Assembly: GCF_002551005.1 (NCBI RefSeq)
Contig: NZ_NVOY01000004.1
Location: 1 to 64,000 of the forward strand
Direction: 5' to 3'
Source: Bacillus pseudomycoides
GTDB taxonomy: Bacteria > Bacillota > Bacilli > Bacillales > Bacillaceae_G
Length of the DNA: 64,000 nt
Every line of letters begins with the position of its first letter. The stretch's first letter is position 1. Below the pieces are notes generated by a model that saw only the letters and a list, made by a program, of their open reading frames with translations, made no database searches and was not told where the DNA came from. This document shows positions 52,495-61,230 of the stretch, piece by piece. Position numbers and translations under genes: made by a program.

Positions 52495-52835
52495 TATTCT
52501 TTCTCTCCCTCATCTTTACGTGTCCAGCGATCTTTATCACGCGTATTAAATTTTTCCATAACTATATTATGAGCTGTTTCTAAATCAATGTTTAAGCTAT
52601 TTGCCATACAGATCATCACAAATAACACATCGCCAAGTTCTTCTTCAATCGTGCGCTCTTTTTCTGTGCTTTTCTTTGGCTTTTCACCATAATAATGATT
52701 AATTTCCCTCGCAAGCTCTCCCATTTCTTCTGTCAAACGAGCAAGCATCGCAAGCGGACTAAAGTATCCTTCTTTAAATTGACCAATATATGCATCTACT
52801 TCCTTTTGCATATCTTTCATTGTTTTTTGTTCCAT
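52494..52835 (-). CDS. ypjD: YpjD, MazG-like nucleotide pyrophosphohydrolase
   Basis: The 113-residue protein carries the MazG-type metal-binding helices [12 protein letters not shown] and [16 protein letters not shown], giving the E-x2-E and E-x2-D pattern of all-alpha NTP pyrophosphatases. It probably hydrolyses noncanonical or excess nucleoside triphosphates to monophosphates. ATG 52835 has GAGGTGA upstream; longer in-frame starts lack sites. It is the first gene of the operon ypjD-dapB-mgsA-bshB1-bshA-cca-birA. Confidence 0.92.
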   Translation of the reverse strand: MEQKTMKDMQKEVDAYIGQFKEGYFSPLAMLARLTEEMGELAREINHYYGEKPKKSTEKERTIEEELGDVLFVMICMANSLNIDLETAHNIVMEKFNTRDKDRWTRKDEGEKE

Positions 52836-53060
52836 GTTATTCACCTCAAATCCTTCAATTATCATGTTAGCCAATTCATAGCGATTTGACAAATGTTATC
52901 GCTTATTTATCACGTTTTTGAGGATACAGATTCCCATCTGATCTTGAAGGGACCGTTTCCTCTTTCTCCGTGTGAAGTTTTCTTGCCAATTTTTCTATAT
53001 ATTACGTATACTATCCATAAGAACAAGCTAAGATTATCACTACATACTAGGAGGATTCGC

Positions 53061-53942
53061 ATGAAACTAAATTTAAAAATTCAAAACATTCTTTTCATTC
53101 TAGTTGGTTCCGCTATTTTCTCATTCGGCATCGTTAATATTAATATTGAAAACCATCTTGCAGAAGGCGGTTTTACTGGAATTACATTGCTGCTTTACTT
53201 TCTATTTTCACTGGATCCTTCCTATACAAACTTACTCTTAAATATACCAATCTTTTTTATCGGTTGGAAAATGCTTGGTCGTACGACATTTTTTTACACA
53301 TTAATTGGGACATTTAGTGTTTCATTATTTCTTTGGGTGTTCCAGCGTTATGATGCATTTAATTTACATTTAAACTTACAAAATGATATGACACTTGCCG
53401 CTTTGTTTGCTGGTTTATTTATCGGGGTAGGACTAGGGATAATTTTCAAGTATGGCGGCACAACTGGCGGTGTTGATATTATTGCACGATTAGCTCATAA
53501 ATATATCGGCTGGAGTATGGGAAAAACGATGTTTATGTTTGATGCCGTTGTCATTATCTTATCAATCCTTACATACTTATCATACCGAGAAGGAATGTAT
53601 ACATTAGTTGCTGTCTTTATCGGGGCAAAAGTCATTGATTTTATGCAAGAAGGTGCCTATGCTGCAAAAGGAGCAACAATTATATCTGAGAAAAATGATG
53701 AAATTGCCGAAAAAATTTTATCAGAGATGGACCGCGGCGCAACTTTCTTAAAAGGAATCGGTACATACACAAAAATAGAACGACACGTTTTATATTGCGT
53801 CGTTGCGAAAAATGAAATTGTAAAACTGAAAAGCATTATTACATCTGTTGATCCTCATGCTTTCGTTGCTGTCAGTGATGTGCATGATGTTGTTGGAGAA
53901 GGGTTTACATTAGATGAGAATAAAAATCCGTTACATAATTAA
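53061..53942 (+). CDS. ypjC: YpjC, YitT-family membrane protein (DUF2179)
   Basis: The 293-residue protein has five or six N-terminal membrane helices with the YitT signature GLGIIFKYGGTTGGVDIIARL near residue 130, followed by a cytoplasmic DUF2179 domain (ISEKNDEIAEKILSEMDRG, then LYCVVAKNEIVKLKSII). The transport role is unknown. ATG 53061 has AGGAGG 6-8 bases upstream; the open frame upstream to 52893 lies in the divergent promoter region and is not used. Confidence 0.9.
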   Translation: MKLNLKIQNILFILVGSAIFSFGIVNINIENHLAEGGFTGITLLLYFLFSLDPSYTNLLLNIPIFFIGWKMLGRTTFFYTLIGTFSVSLFLWVFQRYDAFNLHLNLQNDMTLAALFAGLFIGVGLGIIFKYGGTTGGVDIIARLAHKYIGWSMGKTMFMFDAVVIILSILTYLSYREGMYTLVAVFIGAKVIDFMQEGAYAAKGATIISEKNDEIAEKILSEMDRGATFLKGIGTYTKIERHVLYCVVAKNEIVKLKSIITSVDPHAFVAVSDVHDVVGEGFTLDENKNPLHN

Positions 53943-54000
53943 CTATACGAGTTCTTAAAAATAACTTAAAAACCTTTTTCTTTTTAGGGGAGGACGAGAG

Positions 54001-54036
54001 CCTCTGGCCGCGTATAGAAGCGGTCAGGGCCTTTTC
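54001..54036 (+). terminator. Terminator after ypjC
   Basis: CTCTGGCCGC pairs with GCGGTCAGGG (including G-U pairs) around GTATAGAA, followed by CCTTTTCCT. It is GC-rich, with a modest U-tract. Confidence 0.65.
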
Positions 54037-54128
54037 CTGCCACATGCGAAGTTTCAAACAAAAAGGAAAAGCGAATGCAGATTATACTATTTTTTTCATA
54101 GCAGCGACTTAAATATCGAAACATGAAA

Positions 54129-54761
54129 CTAAATATGCTCCCTCAGCTTCTCTAAATCCTCATGAATCAAGTCCAATAAACTGCGATTATAAAAAATTGA
54201 AGCGGGGTGAAATGTCGGAAAAATTGTATAAGCTTTCTCTGTCCAAGTATAGGTTGTGCTATTAAAATTCGCTAGTCGCCGAACGGGTTGAGCCAACAAT
54301 TGACCGTGCACCTCTGACACCTTTTTGTCTGAACCAGCTAAACGTTTGAGAGCAATGTTTCCTAGTGTAACAATAATAGGTACCTGAATATGCTCAATTT
54401 CGTAATCTAAAATAGGAGCGTGAGCAAGTATTTCCTGCTGATTTGGCGTACGGTTGTATTTCCGCTTCACGATTTCTCCGTTCCGTTCTCGTTTCTCGCC
54501 CCATTTATACGGCCGACTACGCACCGCACTCGTAATGTATACTTCTTCTCTCGTTACACCAATTCGCTTTAGAAAATCCATAAGCTGCTTACCAGCTCTT
54601 CCGCTAAAAGGTATCCCGTTATGAATTTCCGTTTCCCCTGGCGCTTCTCCGACAAGCATTATTTTTGGATTTTGGGGCCCTTGTCCATATACAAAACCTT
54701 CAACAGGATAGGGAGACATTCGCTCTCTCGCTTGCTCCACTAAGTACTCTGGATATTTCAT
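54129..54761 (-). CDS. Uracil-DNA glycosylase superfamily protein (COG1573)
   Basis: The 210-residue protein matches the family 4-like uracil-DNA glycosylases: LVGEAPGETEIHNGIPFSGRAG near residue 35, the VYITSAVRSRP strand, ITVLGNIALKRL-like sequence (VTLGNIALKRLAG) and the late TFHPASIFYN motif with the catalytic-loop histidine. I see no cysteines for an iron-sulfur cluster, unlike thermophile members. It would remove uracil from DNA. ATG 54761 has GAGGTGA 6 bases upstream. Single gene. Confidence 0.88.
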   Translation of the reverse strand: MKYPEYLVEQARERMSPYPVEGFVYGQGPQNPKIMLVGEAPGETEIHNGIPFSGRAGKQLMDFLKRIGVTREEVYITSAVRSRPYKWGEKRERNGEIVKRKYNRTPNQQEILAHAPILDYEIEHIQVPIIVTLGNIALKRLAGSDKKVSEVHGQLLAQPVRRLANFNSTTYTWTEKAYTIFPTFHPASIFYNRSLLDLIHEDLEKLREHI

Positions 54762-54858
54762 GTTTATCACCTCTTGCAAGTTTTACTTTGATTAAAACTC
54801 TATTCTTTTGATAATTTGAAACGTCCATGAGCATGAAACTTACTCCCTGAAATTTAAA

Positions 54859-55581
54859 TTAAACAAGCGATATCCTGTCTTTAAAACTAACGTGGTAACT
54901 GCCCGTTTCCTTACATTTCTCCGCTAATTGTAATCTTCCTTCGGCACCGTATTCTAGAATATATTGCAACTCATCTTTTGTTAATACTTTCATACTAACT
55001 AACTGGACTTGTTCATACGGTAATTCAATGTTTTGTTTTATACTAGGCGACGGGACACCAAGCAATACACCGACCATATTATCTTCTAAAAGATACTGCT
55101 CAGGTACCTCTATTTCAGAGAATTCGATTGATAAAATCTTATATTTTTGAAATAAAGAAATGATGTTACCTGCATTTGCTGCATTTTGACTCATCTCATA
55201 CAATAATTGAAATGCCCAATGCCTTTTCACTTCCTCTAAATCATCACGTAATATCGGATCGTCACATTCAATGTAAAATTCTAAACCATATCCGTTATAT
55301 TTTTCATTATCTCCAGTTTCTTCAAACGTATCAAAGGGATCGGATAAACCATCGCTGGCTAAAATAACAGTCTCCTCTTTTTGAATACGCATAAATCCTT
55401 GTCTAGTAGCTGGCCACTTAGGACCACCTGTAAAAATAGGATTTATTAAGTGCGTTAAAATATCATCATCTACTTCTCCAATTGTTTTCCAAAATTGTCT
55501 GCGCATTTCACTCGATTGTTCAAGTGCATGTTCAAATTCTTTCTCCCATTTCTTCTTTTTCCACCAATTTAAAATAGACAA
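54859..55581 (-). CDS. Hypothetical protein with SUFU-like features
   Basis: The 240-residue acidic, soluble protein has no signal peptide. Parts of it (GYGLEFYIECDD, HWAFQLLYEMSQNAANAGN, VGVLLGVPSPS, and the late VQLVSMKVLTKDELQYILEYG) recall the suppressor-of-fused-like fold seen in many bacterial proteins, including immunity proteins of toxin systems. This likeness is by eye and uncertain. No toxin gene is adjacent. It sits alone between the glycosylase and a metallopeptidase and may be an accessory insertion relative to the B. subtilis map. Confidence 0.6.
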   Translation of the reverse strand: MSILNWWKKKKWEKEFEHALEQSSEMRRQFWKTIGEVDDDILTHLINPIFTGGPKWPATRQGFMRIQKEETVILASDGLSDPFDTFEETGDNEKYNGYGLEFYIECDDPILRDDLEEVKRHWAFQLLYEMSQNAANAGNIISLFQKYKILSIEFSEIEVPEQYLLEDNMVGVLLGVPSPSIKQNIELPYEQVQLVSMKVLTKDELQYILEYGAEGRLQLAEKCKETGSYHVSFKDRISLV

Positions 55582-55654
55582 ATTTCTTCCCCCTTTACAT
55601 TACATATTCATAGTAACATCTCTTGTTATCATCATGAAAACAAAAACACAAAAG

Positions 55655-55684
55655 AAAAAAGACTATCAAAATCGATAGTCTTTA
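55655..55684 (-). terminator. Terminator overlapping the metallopeptidase stop
   Basis: AAAGACTATC / GATAGTCTTT with loop AAAATC-type bases is followed by TTTCTTTTG on the minus strand. The TAA stop (55682-55684) is part of the hairpin. Confidence 0.85.
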
Positions 55685-56365
55685 ATCATCATTACGTTGC
55701 ATTCCTGTATATATTAATACAAGACGCAGCAGTTCAAATACTGCTACGGCCGCTGCTGCGACATACGTAAGTGCTGCTGCATTTAATACTTTACGAGCTT
55801 GTCCATATTCATCCGTTGATACAATTCCAAGTGTTTCAATTTGCTTCATTGCCCGTTTTGATGCATCAAATTCAACTGGTAATGTAATAAGTTGGAATAA
55901 CACACCTGCTGCCATCAGGATAATCCCTAAGAACAATAAGTTTGCCATATGCGCAAACATACCAATCATAATGAAAACCCATGACATGTTTGAACCAAAA
56001 TTTGCAACAGGAACAAGAGAATGACGGAAACGCATAAAGTTATAATCTTTTGCATCTTGAATCGCATGCCCAACTTCATGTGCAGCTACCGCTGTCCCTG
56101 CTACAGAATGACCATAATAGTTATCTGTTGATAAACGAACTGTTTTCGACCTTGGGTCATAATGGTCAGATAAATGTCCTGGCGTTTCTTCTACCGCTAC
56201 ATTGTACAAACCATTCTCATCTAAAATCTTACGAGCCACTTCTGCTCCTGTCATACCAGAAGTTGAATACACTTGTGAGTATTTACTATATGCGCTGCGT
56301 ACTCTAGACTGTGCATACATCGGTATGATCATGATGATAGCAAAGTAAATTAAGTAGAAACCCAT
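55682..56365 (-). CDS. Zinc metallopeptidase, YugP-like membrane protein
   Basis: The 227-residue membrane protein has a helix at the N-terminus and three or four more after residue 125. The zinc site HEVGH lies in AAHEVGHAIQDA, and DYNFMRFRHSLVPVANFG follows, as in the YugP/neutral zinc metallopeptidase family (PF04298). It probably cleaves membrane or misfolded proteins. I chose the second of two adjacent ATGs (56365), 6 bases after GGGAGG. B. subtilis has no such gene at this position, as far as I recall. Confidence 0.87.
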   Translation of the reverse strand: MGFYLIYFAIIMIIPMYAQSRVRSAYSKYSQVYSTSGMTGAEVARKILDENGLYNVAVEETPGHLSDHYDPRSKTVRLSTDNYYGHSVAGTAVAAHEVGHAIQDAKDYNFMRFRHSLVPVANFGSNMSWVFIMIGMFAHMANLLFLGIILMAAGVLFQLITLPVEFDASKRAMKQIETLGIVSTDEYGQARKVLNAAALTYVAAAAVAVFELLRLVLIYTGMQRNDD

Positions 56366-56486
56366 CATGAACCTCCCATACATTTTTGTTATATAGTAAT
56401 AATCATTCTATTTTCTTCACGTAATATTGTCAACAAAGAAACCTTACAACATCGTTTCTATCTTTCACTTCATTTGAAAAACAAAC

Positions 56487-57269
56487 TTATCTATTTTTGG
56501 AATGCAACGTACTTTTTTGTTTCTCTTTTTCTCCTTTATATTTTCTCCAACCAACATACGTTAATGTAAAAATAATAATGCCACCAGTTACAATCATAAA
56601 CCATATTAGTGAAGAATCGACTTCATCCTTTTTCGCTGTACGAAAAATTTTTTTCAAATCATCTTTTATAATTTTCACTTGTGTTTGTCCGCTCTTATTT
56701 TGGATCATCATATAACGAAATTCATCTAAATACGACAAATGAGAATTCACACGTTGCAACTCTTCTTCTGGCAAATCAATCATTAAACTTGGATAAATAA
56801 TATCAAATTCATGCAAAAATACGTTTAATGCTTGTTGAAAACAATCATGTTCTTCCTTTTGCAGTGCACTTTCAATTTTTCCAAATGCACTCATTACATT
56901 TTCTTCTCGTTCCATCCAAAGCGGCTGATATTTCGACACTTCTGCATCTAACACAAGACGAAGTGCAAGCACATCATCTATTTTTATTTGTTTATGAATC
57001 CCTTGTCCTTCTAATGATTGCATTGCTTTATCATAAGCAAGAGAAATCACACGAATATGTTCAGGTACTATTTTCTTTTTTTGATCAGCGTTTAAAAATT
57101 GCTGAGAAAAATGCATTAATAGTTGCGTCGCTTTATCATACTCTTCTTGTTTTACAAATTGGAGCGAGTCATCTAACAACCCAGTTAGCTCATTCCAGGT
57201 AGCTGCATATATACGAATAGGAAACAATATAAACATAAACGCTATAATTCCAGCTAATACTTTTTTCAT
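56487..57269 (-). CDS. ypjB: YpjB, sporulation-linked membrane protein
   Basis: The 260-residue protein has a signal peptide or N-terminal anchor (KKVLAGIIAFMFILFPIRIYA), a helical extracytoplasmic domain and a C-terminal membrane helix (SSLIWFMIVTGGIIIFTLTYVG) followed by a short basic tail. This matches YpjB, whose loss mildly affects sporulation in B. subtilis. ATG 57269 has AGGGGGG about 6 bases upstream; the frame further up lacks a site. It lies between the metallopeptidase and a DUF1461 gene. Confidence 0.9.
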   Translation of the reverse strand: MKKVLAGIIAFMFILFPIRIYAATWNELTGLLDDSLQFVKQEEYDKATQLLMHFSQQFLNADQKKKIVPEHIRVISLAYDKAMQSLEGQGIHKQIKIDDVLALRLVLDAEVSKYQPLWMEREENVMSAFGKIESALQKEEHDCFQQALNVFLHEFDIIYPSLMIDLPEEELQRVNSHLSYLDEFRYMMIQNKSGQTQVKIIKDDLKKIFRTAKKDEVDSSLIWFMIVTGGIIIFTLTYVGWRKYKGEKEKQKSTLHSKNR

Positions 57270-57354
57270 TCTTGTCCCCCCTATAGCTTCTAGTACAATA
57301 TATGAACTAGTGGACAAGAATAGACCTTGAACCGCTCCTAATTAAAGTGAACGT

Positions 57355-58053
57355 TTACTTTTCCGATGCGGCGTTGTGCCTTCCTGCATGCATTCCTCTT
57401 TTTTTCATAAGAAAACGATACAAACAATAACAACAAGCACTCCCAAACAAAATAAGTAATAAAATGATACAGGCTGCATGCATAAAGAATTGTTCTGGCA
57501 ACATACGAATAATTGGATCAGTCTCTGGATCAAACAACCAATAATCGTTTTGAAAAAGAAGTTCATGAAAAAATACAAAACTCTTTTCAAAATTGATTGC
57601 GATTGGGAGTATGAGTACGATTGGAAAGACAATTGTAAAAATCGCTGCATAGAACAAAAACTTTTCCTTTTGTTTTCGTATAAAATAAACTCCCCCGATA
57701 AAAGATATACCAATACTTATATACATAGCATATTGAATTGCAACAAGAATATTTTTCACATCAACAAAATGAATTCTTCCCTTTTCAGACATTTCTAAAG
57801 TTGGAAAATGTAATGGTTTATTATAAAAAGGAGAAAAATAAGCAATAAGCGTATCATAATTTTGAATAATTGCTTCTTTTGTCATACTTGCCATTTTCGG
57901 AATATTTAACATGTCAATCTCTACGTAATAAATTCCTTTCCCATATACAACACACATAACTGCGATTGAGAAAATACTAAAAGCAATACAAAAAGGAACA
58001 ATACATAATAAGACTCCATTCCAAATTTTCGAATATACGCTATGTGAATTCAT
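57355..58053 (-). CDS. DUF1461 (TIGR01906-like) integral membrane protein
   Basis: The 232-residue protein has four or five membrane helices and the family hallmark in the first outside loop: an acidic, aromatic stretch with LIAYFSPFYNKPLHFPTL and SEKGRIHFVDVKNILV (about residues 67-103). A related member in other bacteria (Lnb-like) acts in lipoprotein or envelope functions, but no role can be assigned here. It is upstream of ypjB on the same strand; repeat copy C lies between it and ypjA. Confidence 0.82.
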   Translation of the reverse strand: MNSHSVYSKIWNGVLLCIVPFCIAFSIFSIAVMCVVYGKGIYYVEIDMLNIPKMASMTKEAIIQNYDTLIAYFSPFYNKPLHFPTLEMSEKGRIHFVDVKNILVAIQYAMYISIGISFIGGVYFIRKQKEKFLFYAAIFTIVFPIVLILPIAINFEKSFVFFHELLFQNDYWLFDPETDPIIRMLPEQFFMHAACIILLLILFGSACCYCLYRFLMKKRGMHAGRHNAASEK

Positions 58054-58113
58054 TCCTCTGCCCCATTCCCTATTTTTTATTTAATCTAGTCCTACACTGT
58101 TCGAAGTTTCATT

Positions 58114-58265
58114 TTATCCCGCATTAACGGGCAGTAAAACCCTCACCTCAAGATTGATAGAGAATCGAAGAAGATTGGTGGGGGATAACTGCCCATAAAA
58201 GCCCGATTGATTCAACTAACCATCAGAGGGGGATGAAGCCCCCTCTGATGGAAGTTTCACTTTAT
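58114..58265. repeat. Outer repeat, copy C, without the inner insert
   Basis: It starts TTATCCCGCATTAACGGGC and runs through CCTCAAGATTGATAGAGAA directly into GAAGAAGATTGG and AACTGCCC, so the point where copies A and B hold the inner GC-rich unit is unoccupied. It ends with a hairpin, CATCAGAGGGGG / CCCCCTCTGATG, and AAGTTTCACTTTA at the ypjA stop codon. The left flank carries AAGTTTCATTTTA, a remnant of another copy's end. Confidence 0.85.
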
Positions 58266-58852
58266 AAAGAAAGCGTTAATCTTTTCTCTCTTAGACAAAA
58301 ATAATATGTAGTAGCCAAAACAACGATACTAAGCCAAAATGTAAAATAGCCAATTTGGCGGTCATACATATACATAACACTATATTTTGGCATTTGTCCC
58401 CATACATAATCGATAACATCATTATGCAATGTCCAAATAACTGCAATAATAAAATGCCAATATTTCATTCGATAAAATGGTGCGTATAAAAGTCCTTGTA
58501 CAGCCATTGCCATATGAAAAACAATGAGTATATATCCTTCTATTCCAATATATCCGGTAACAATAAGAGTTAATACATTTACGACAACAGCCCAAATCCC
58601 ATATTTGACTAATGTTATAACTGCTAATGCTTCCATTAAACCCCAATTTTTCTTTTGTACAAACGCAATTAATACAAAAACAAAAAACAAACTAGCTGTT
58701 GGACTATCTGGAACAAACGGCCAAAAAATAGCCGGTGTTTCTATCAATTGATTTTTATACCAAATATACCCATAAACTGTTCCCAAAATATTAATAATGA
58801 GCAAAAGCCATAGAAAAGAACGTTGTCTTAATAACAAATATGTATATGCCAA
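58262..58852 (-). CDS. ypjA: YpjA-like membrane protein (DUF1405)
   Basis: The 196-residue protein has about six membrane helices and matches DUF1405/YpjA: NILGTVYGYIWYKNQLIETP near the N-terminus, FWPFVPDSPTASLFF, the VKYGIWAVVVNVL helix and TLHNDVIDYVWGQMP. The function is unknown. It lies just downstream of qcrC in the B. subtilis order. Its stop codon overlaps the right end of repeat copy C. Confidence 0.9.
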   Translation of the reverse strand: MAYTYLLLRQRSFLWLLLIINILGTVYGYIWYKNQLIETPAIFWPFVPDSPTASLFFVFVLIAFVQKKNWGLMEALAVITLVKYGIWAVVVNVLTLIVTGYIGIEGYILIVFHMAMAVQGLLYAPFYRMKYWHFIIAVIWTLHNDVIDYVWGQMPKYSVMYMYDRQIGYFTFWLSIVVLATTYYFCLREKRLTLSL

Positions 58853-58937
58853 AATAGAACTACCTCAACTTTCCAAAATAAACATCACTGTGATGCATGA
58901 ACCGTAGCACGAATGCATTTGATTACACCACATTGCT

Positions 58938-58983
58938 TTTGGCGGGGAATCAGCCCACACTGATAAAAGTTTTACTTTATTAT
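58938..58983. repeat. Outer repeat, copy D, right-end fragment
   Basis: GGGGAATC and ACTGATAAAAGTTTTACTTTA match the hairpin and AAGTTTCACTTTA end of the outer unit with several changes. Nothing of the left part remains. Confidence 0.5.
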
Positions 58984-58997
58984 AGCAAATTCCCTGC

Positions 58998-59033
58998 CTA
59001 AAATAGAAAAACTGACTACAAAGTTGTAGTCAG
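58998..59033 (-). terminator. Terminator of the qcrABC operon
   Basis: CTGACTACAA / TTGTAGTCAG, a 10-base-pair stem with a short loop, is followed by TTTTTCTATTTT on the minus strand, downstream of qcrC. Confidence 0.88.
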
Positions 59034-59041
59034 CTCTCATT

Positions 59042-59097
59042 GATCCCACTATTCGCGGGCAGTAAGACCCCCACTGATGGAAGTTTCACTTTATTTT
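59042..59097. repeat. Outer repeat, copy E, internal deletion derivative
   Basis: The left end ATCCCACTATTCGCGGGCAGTAA-type sequence is fused after a few bases to the right end CTGATGGAAGTTTCACTTTA, so about 100 bp of the unit is missing. The right end touches the qcrC stop codon. Confidence 0.75.
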
Positions 59098-59858
59098 TTA
59101 TTGTATTTCCCAATAAATTCCGATAATTTCTTCAACTCTTCATCTGTTCCTTTAAAAACACCTTTTGGCATTGCGCCCTTTCCATCTTTTGCAATTTTTG
59201 CAATTTCTTCTGGCTTTAATGTCAAGTTTTGCAGTGCTGGTGCAGCTGCTCCCCCTTGCAAGTTTTCACCGTGACATGTTAAACATGTATTTTTTTGCAT
59301 AATTTTATAACCGTCATCATTTTTATCAACTTGTACTGTTTTTACAATTGCCCCTTGCTTTTTCGCTGCTGCCCAGTCATGCGTAGCAACAGATTCCCAC
59401 GTTAGGAAAACGATAGATGCTAACGCTAACAGCATAAACCCTGTTGCAACTGGACGTTTAAATGGCCCGCGTTCTGGCCCCCGATCAAGAAATGGAGCAA
59501 GTAATAATGCGCCAAATGCGATGCCTGGCATAATAAATGCACCAATAACCGTATACGGACCAGATGCATAAGAATACTTTAACAATTGATACAGAAATAA
59601 GAAATACCAGTCTGGAAGTGGTATATATCCTGTATCTGTAGGATCTGCAATTCTTTCTAATGGCGATGGATGCGCTACGGTCAAACAAAGATAGCCAATT
59701 AAAAAGACGGCACCAACCATCCACTCTTTTAATAAAAAGTTTGGCCAAAATGCTTCTGTTTTCCCTGGATATTCTGAATAATCTTTCGGAATATTCGGTT
59801 TTCTGACAGCAGGTACTCGCGAATCTCCGACAAACTTCATCCCTTTGCCGCGATGCAT
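59091..59858 (-). CDS. qcrC: QcrC, menaquinol:cytochrome c reductase cytochrome b/c subunit
   Basis: The 255-residue subunit combines a b6f-subunit-IV-like part with three membrane helices (residues about 1-150; PSPLERIADPTDTGYIPLPD) and a C-terminal cytochrome c domain with heme site CLTCH near residue 200 and the axial methionine in GAMPKGVF. This fusion is typical of Bacillus bc complexes. It lies 45 bases after qcrB. Confidence 0.95.
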   Translation of the reverse strand: MHRGKGMKFVGDSRVPAVRKPNIPKDYSEYPGKTEAFWPNFLLKEWMVGAVFLIGYLCLTVAHPSPLERIADPTDTGYIPLPDWYFLFLYQLLKYSYASGPYTVIGAFIMPGIAFGALLLAPFLDRGPERGPFKRPVATGFMLLALASIVFLTWESVATHDWAAAKKQGAIVKTVQVDKNDDGYKIMQKNTCLTCHGENLQGGAAAPALQNLTLKPEEIAKIAKDGKGAMPKGVFKGTDEELKKLSEFIGKYNKK

Positions 59859-59903
59859 AGTCTCCCTCCTTTAATTATGTTCTCACTTTTAAATCTAATA
59901 ATC

Positions 59904-60578
59904 TTATAGTGGACCAGAAATACCTTGTTTGCGAATCATGATGAAGTGAACTGCCATCAATCCGAGAAGTGCAGCTGGCAAGAAGAATACGTGAATAGCA
60001 AAGAAGCGAGTTAATGTTTGGGCACCGACAATTTCGGAGTGGCCGGCAAGCAACGTTTTTACATAAGGTCCAATAAGTGGTGTTTGTTCTGCAATTTGAA
60101 TCCCTACTTTTGTTGCGAATAATGCCTTCATATCCCATGGTAATAAATATCCTGTAAAACCTAATCCTAACATAACAAAGAAAATAAGAACACCGACAAT
60201 CCAGTTTAATTCACGAGGCTTTTTATAAGCACCTTGAAAGAAAACTCGAAGTGTATGTAAAAACATCATCACGATAACGAGACTTGCTCCCCAGTGATGC
60301 ATACCGCGAACAATTTGTCCATATGCCACTTCATTTTGTAAGTAATAGACAGATTCCCACGCATTTTTTATATCTGGTACATAATACATTGTCAAAAACA
60401 TTCCTGATAAAATTTGAATAACAGTTACAAAAAATGTAAGCCCTCCAAAACAGTAAACAAAGGCAGAAAAGTGATGAGCTGGGTTCACATGTTCCGGCAC
60501 TTCATGGTCTGCAATATCGCGCCACAGAGGCGTAATATCAAGCCGTTCATCTACCCAATCATAAATTTTATTTAACAT
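59904..60578 (-). CDS. qcrB: QcrB, menaquinol:cytochrome c reductase cytochrome b subunit
   Basis: The 224-residue protein is a four-helix cytochrome b6. The paired heme histidines lie in GMHHWGASLVIVMMFLHTLR and HVFFLPAALLGLMAVHF, the quinol-site region in FTGYLLPWDMKA, and a cysteine near YCFGG may bind an extra heme as in b6. It oxidises menaquinol and passes electrons to the Rieske centre. The ATG follows the qcrA stop directly (TAGATG). Confidence 0.96.
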   Translation of the reverse strand: MLNKIYDWVDERLDITPLWRDIADHEVPEHVNPAHHFSAFVYCFGGLTFFVTVIQILSGMFLTMYYVPDIKNAWESVYYLQNEVAYGQIVRGMHHWGASLVIVMMFLHTLRVFFQGAYKKPRELNWIVGVLIFFVMLGLGFTGYLLPWDMKALFATKVGIQIAEQTPLIGPYVKTLLAGHSEIVGAQTLTRFFAIHVFFLPAALLGLMAVHFIMIRKQGISGPL

Positions 60579-61091
60579 CTACTTCGCCCCCCCTTGTGGC
60601 TTCGCTTTACCTAAATAAAGCGTTCCATCTTTCACCTTTGCCTGATACACATCAAGCGGCGCAAGCGGTGGTGTTCCCTTTATGTTCTTTCCATCTTTCG
60701 TATAACGCCCCCCGTGACATGGGCAATAAAATTGATTTGGATGTGCCTTGTCCGAATTCCAGTTCACTGTACATCCTAAATGCTTACAAATTGGAGAGAA
60801 TGCCACGATGTCTCCGCTTTCATCTTTGTGTACCCACGCTGACTTTGGTTCTTCGGATTTATACCAACCGTCAACTTGTTTCACTTTAAAATCGAAGCGT
60901 TTTGGTTCAGTCGTAATATCTTTCACTTGCGCGACCGCAACCATTTCCCCCCCTGCTTCTTTCCTTAGAACTGGGTCAAGCGCAAAACGCGTCATTGGCA
61001 TTAAAATCCCTGCCGCCATAAATCCTCCTACACCTGTAAGAGTGTAGTTTAAAAACTGTCTTCTTGACACCCTATGTTCTCTCTCACTCAC
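60579..61091 (-). CDS. qcrA: QcrA, Rieske iron-sulfur subunit
   Basis: The 170-residue protein has a Tat-type N-terminus (SRRQFLNYTLTGVGGFMAAG) that serves as membrane anchor and an outside Rieske domain. The 2Fe-2S ligands are in CKHLGCTVNW (first Cys and His, plus the disulfide Cys) and CPCHGGRYTKDG. It carries electrons from menaquinol to cytochrome c. It starts at GTG 61091, first gene of qcrABC. Confidence 0.96.
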   Translation of the reverse strand: MSEREHRVSRRQFLNYTLTGVGGFMAAGILMPMTRFALDPVLRKEAGGEMVAVAQVKDITTEPKRFDFKVKQVDGWYKSEEPKSAWVHKDESGDIVAFSPICKHLGCTVNWNSDKAHPNQFYCPCHGGRYTKDGKNIKGTPPLAPLDVYQAKVKDGTLYLGKAKPQGGAK

Positions 61092-61230
61092 GAAAATTTC
61101 CCCCCTCTATCAGAAATTGTCCCCCGTGAAAATTGAAATAAAAGATAAAGACTAGGACACTATCATGATATAATACCCTACTACATTGGTCAATATCATA
61201 CTAATCCCAATTATTAAAACCTTCTATTAA

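Noticed and set aside
52893-53060. N-terminal extension of ypjC
   Set aside because: The open frame lies in the divergent promoter region; AGGAGG precedes the ATG at 53061 and the family starts there.
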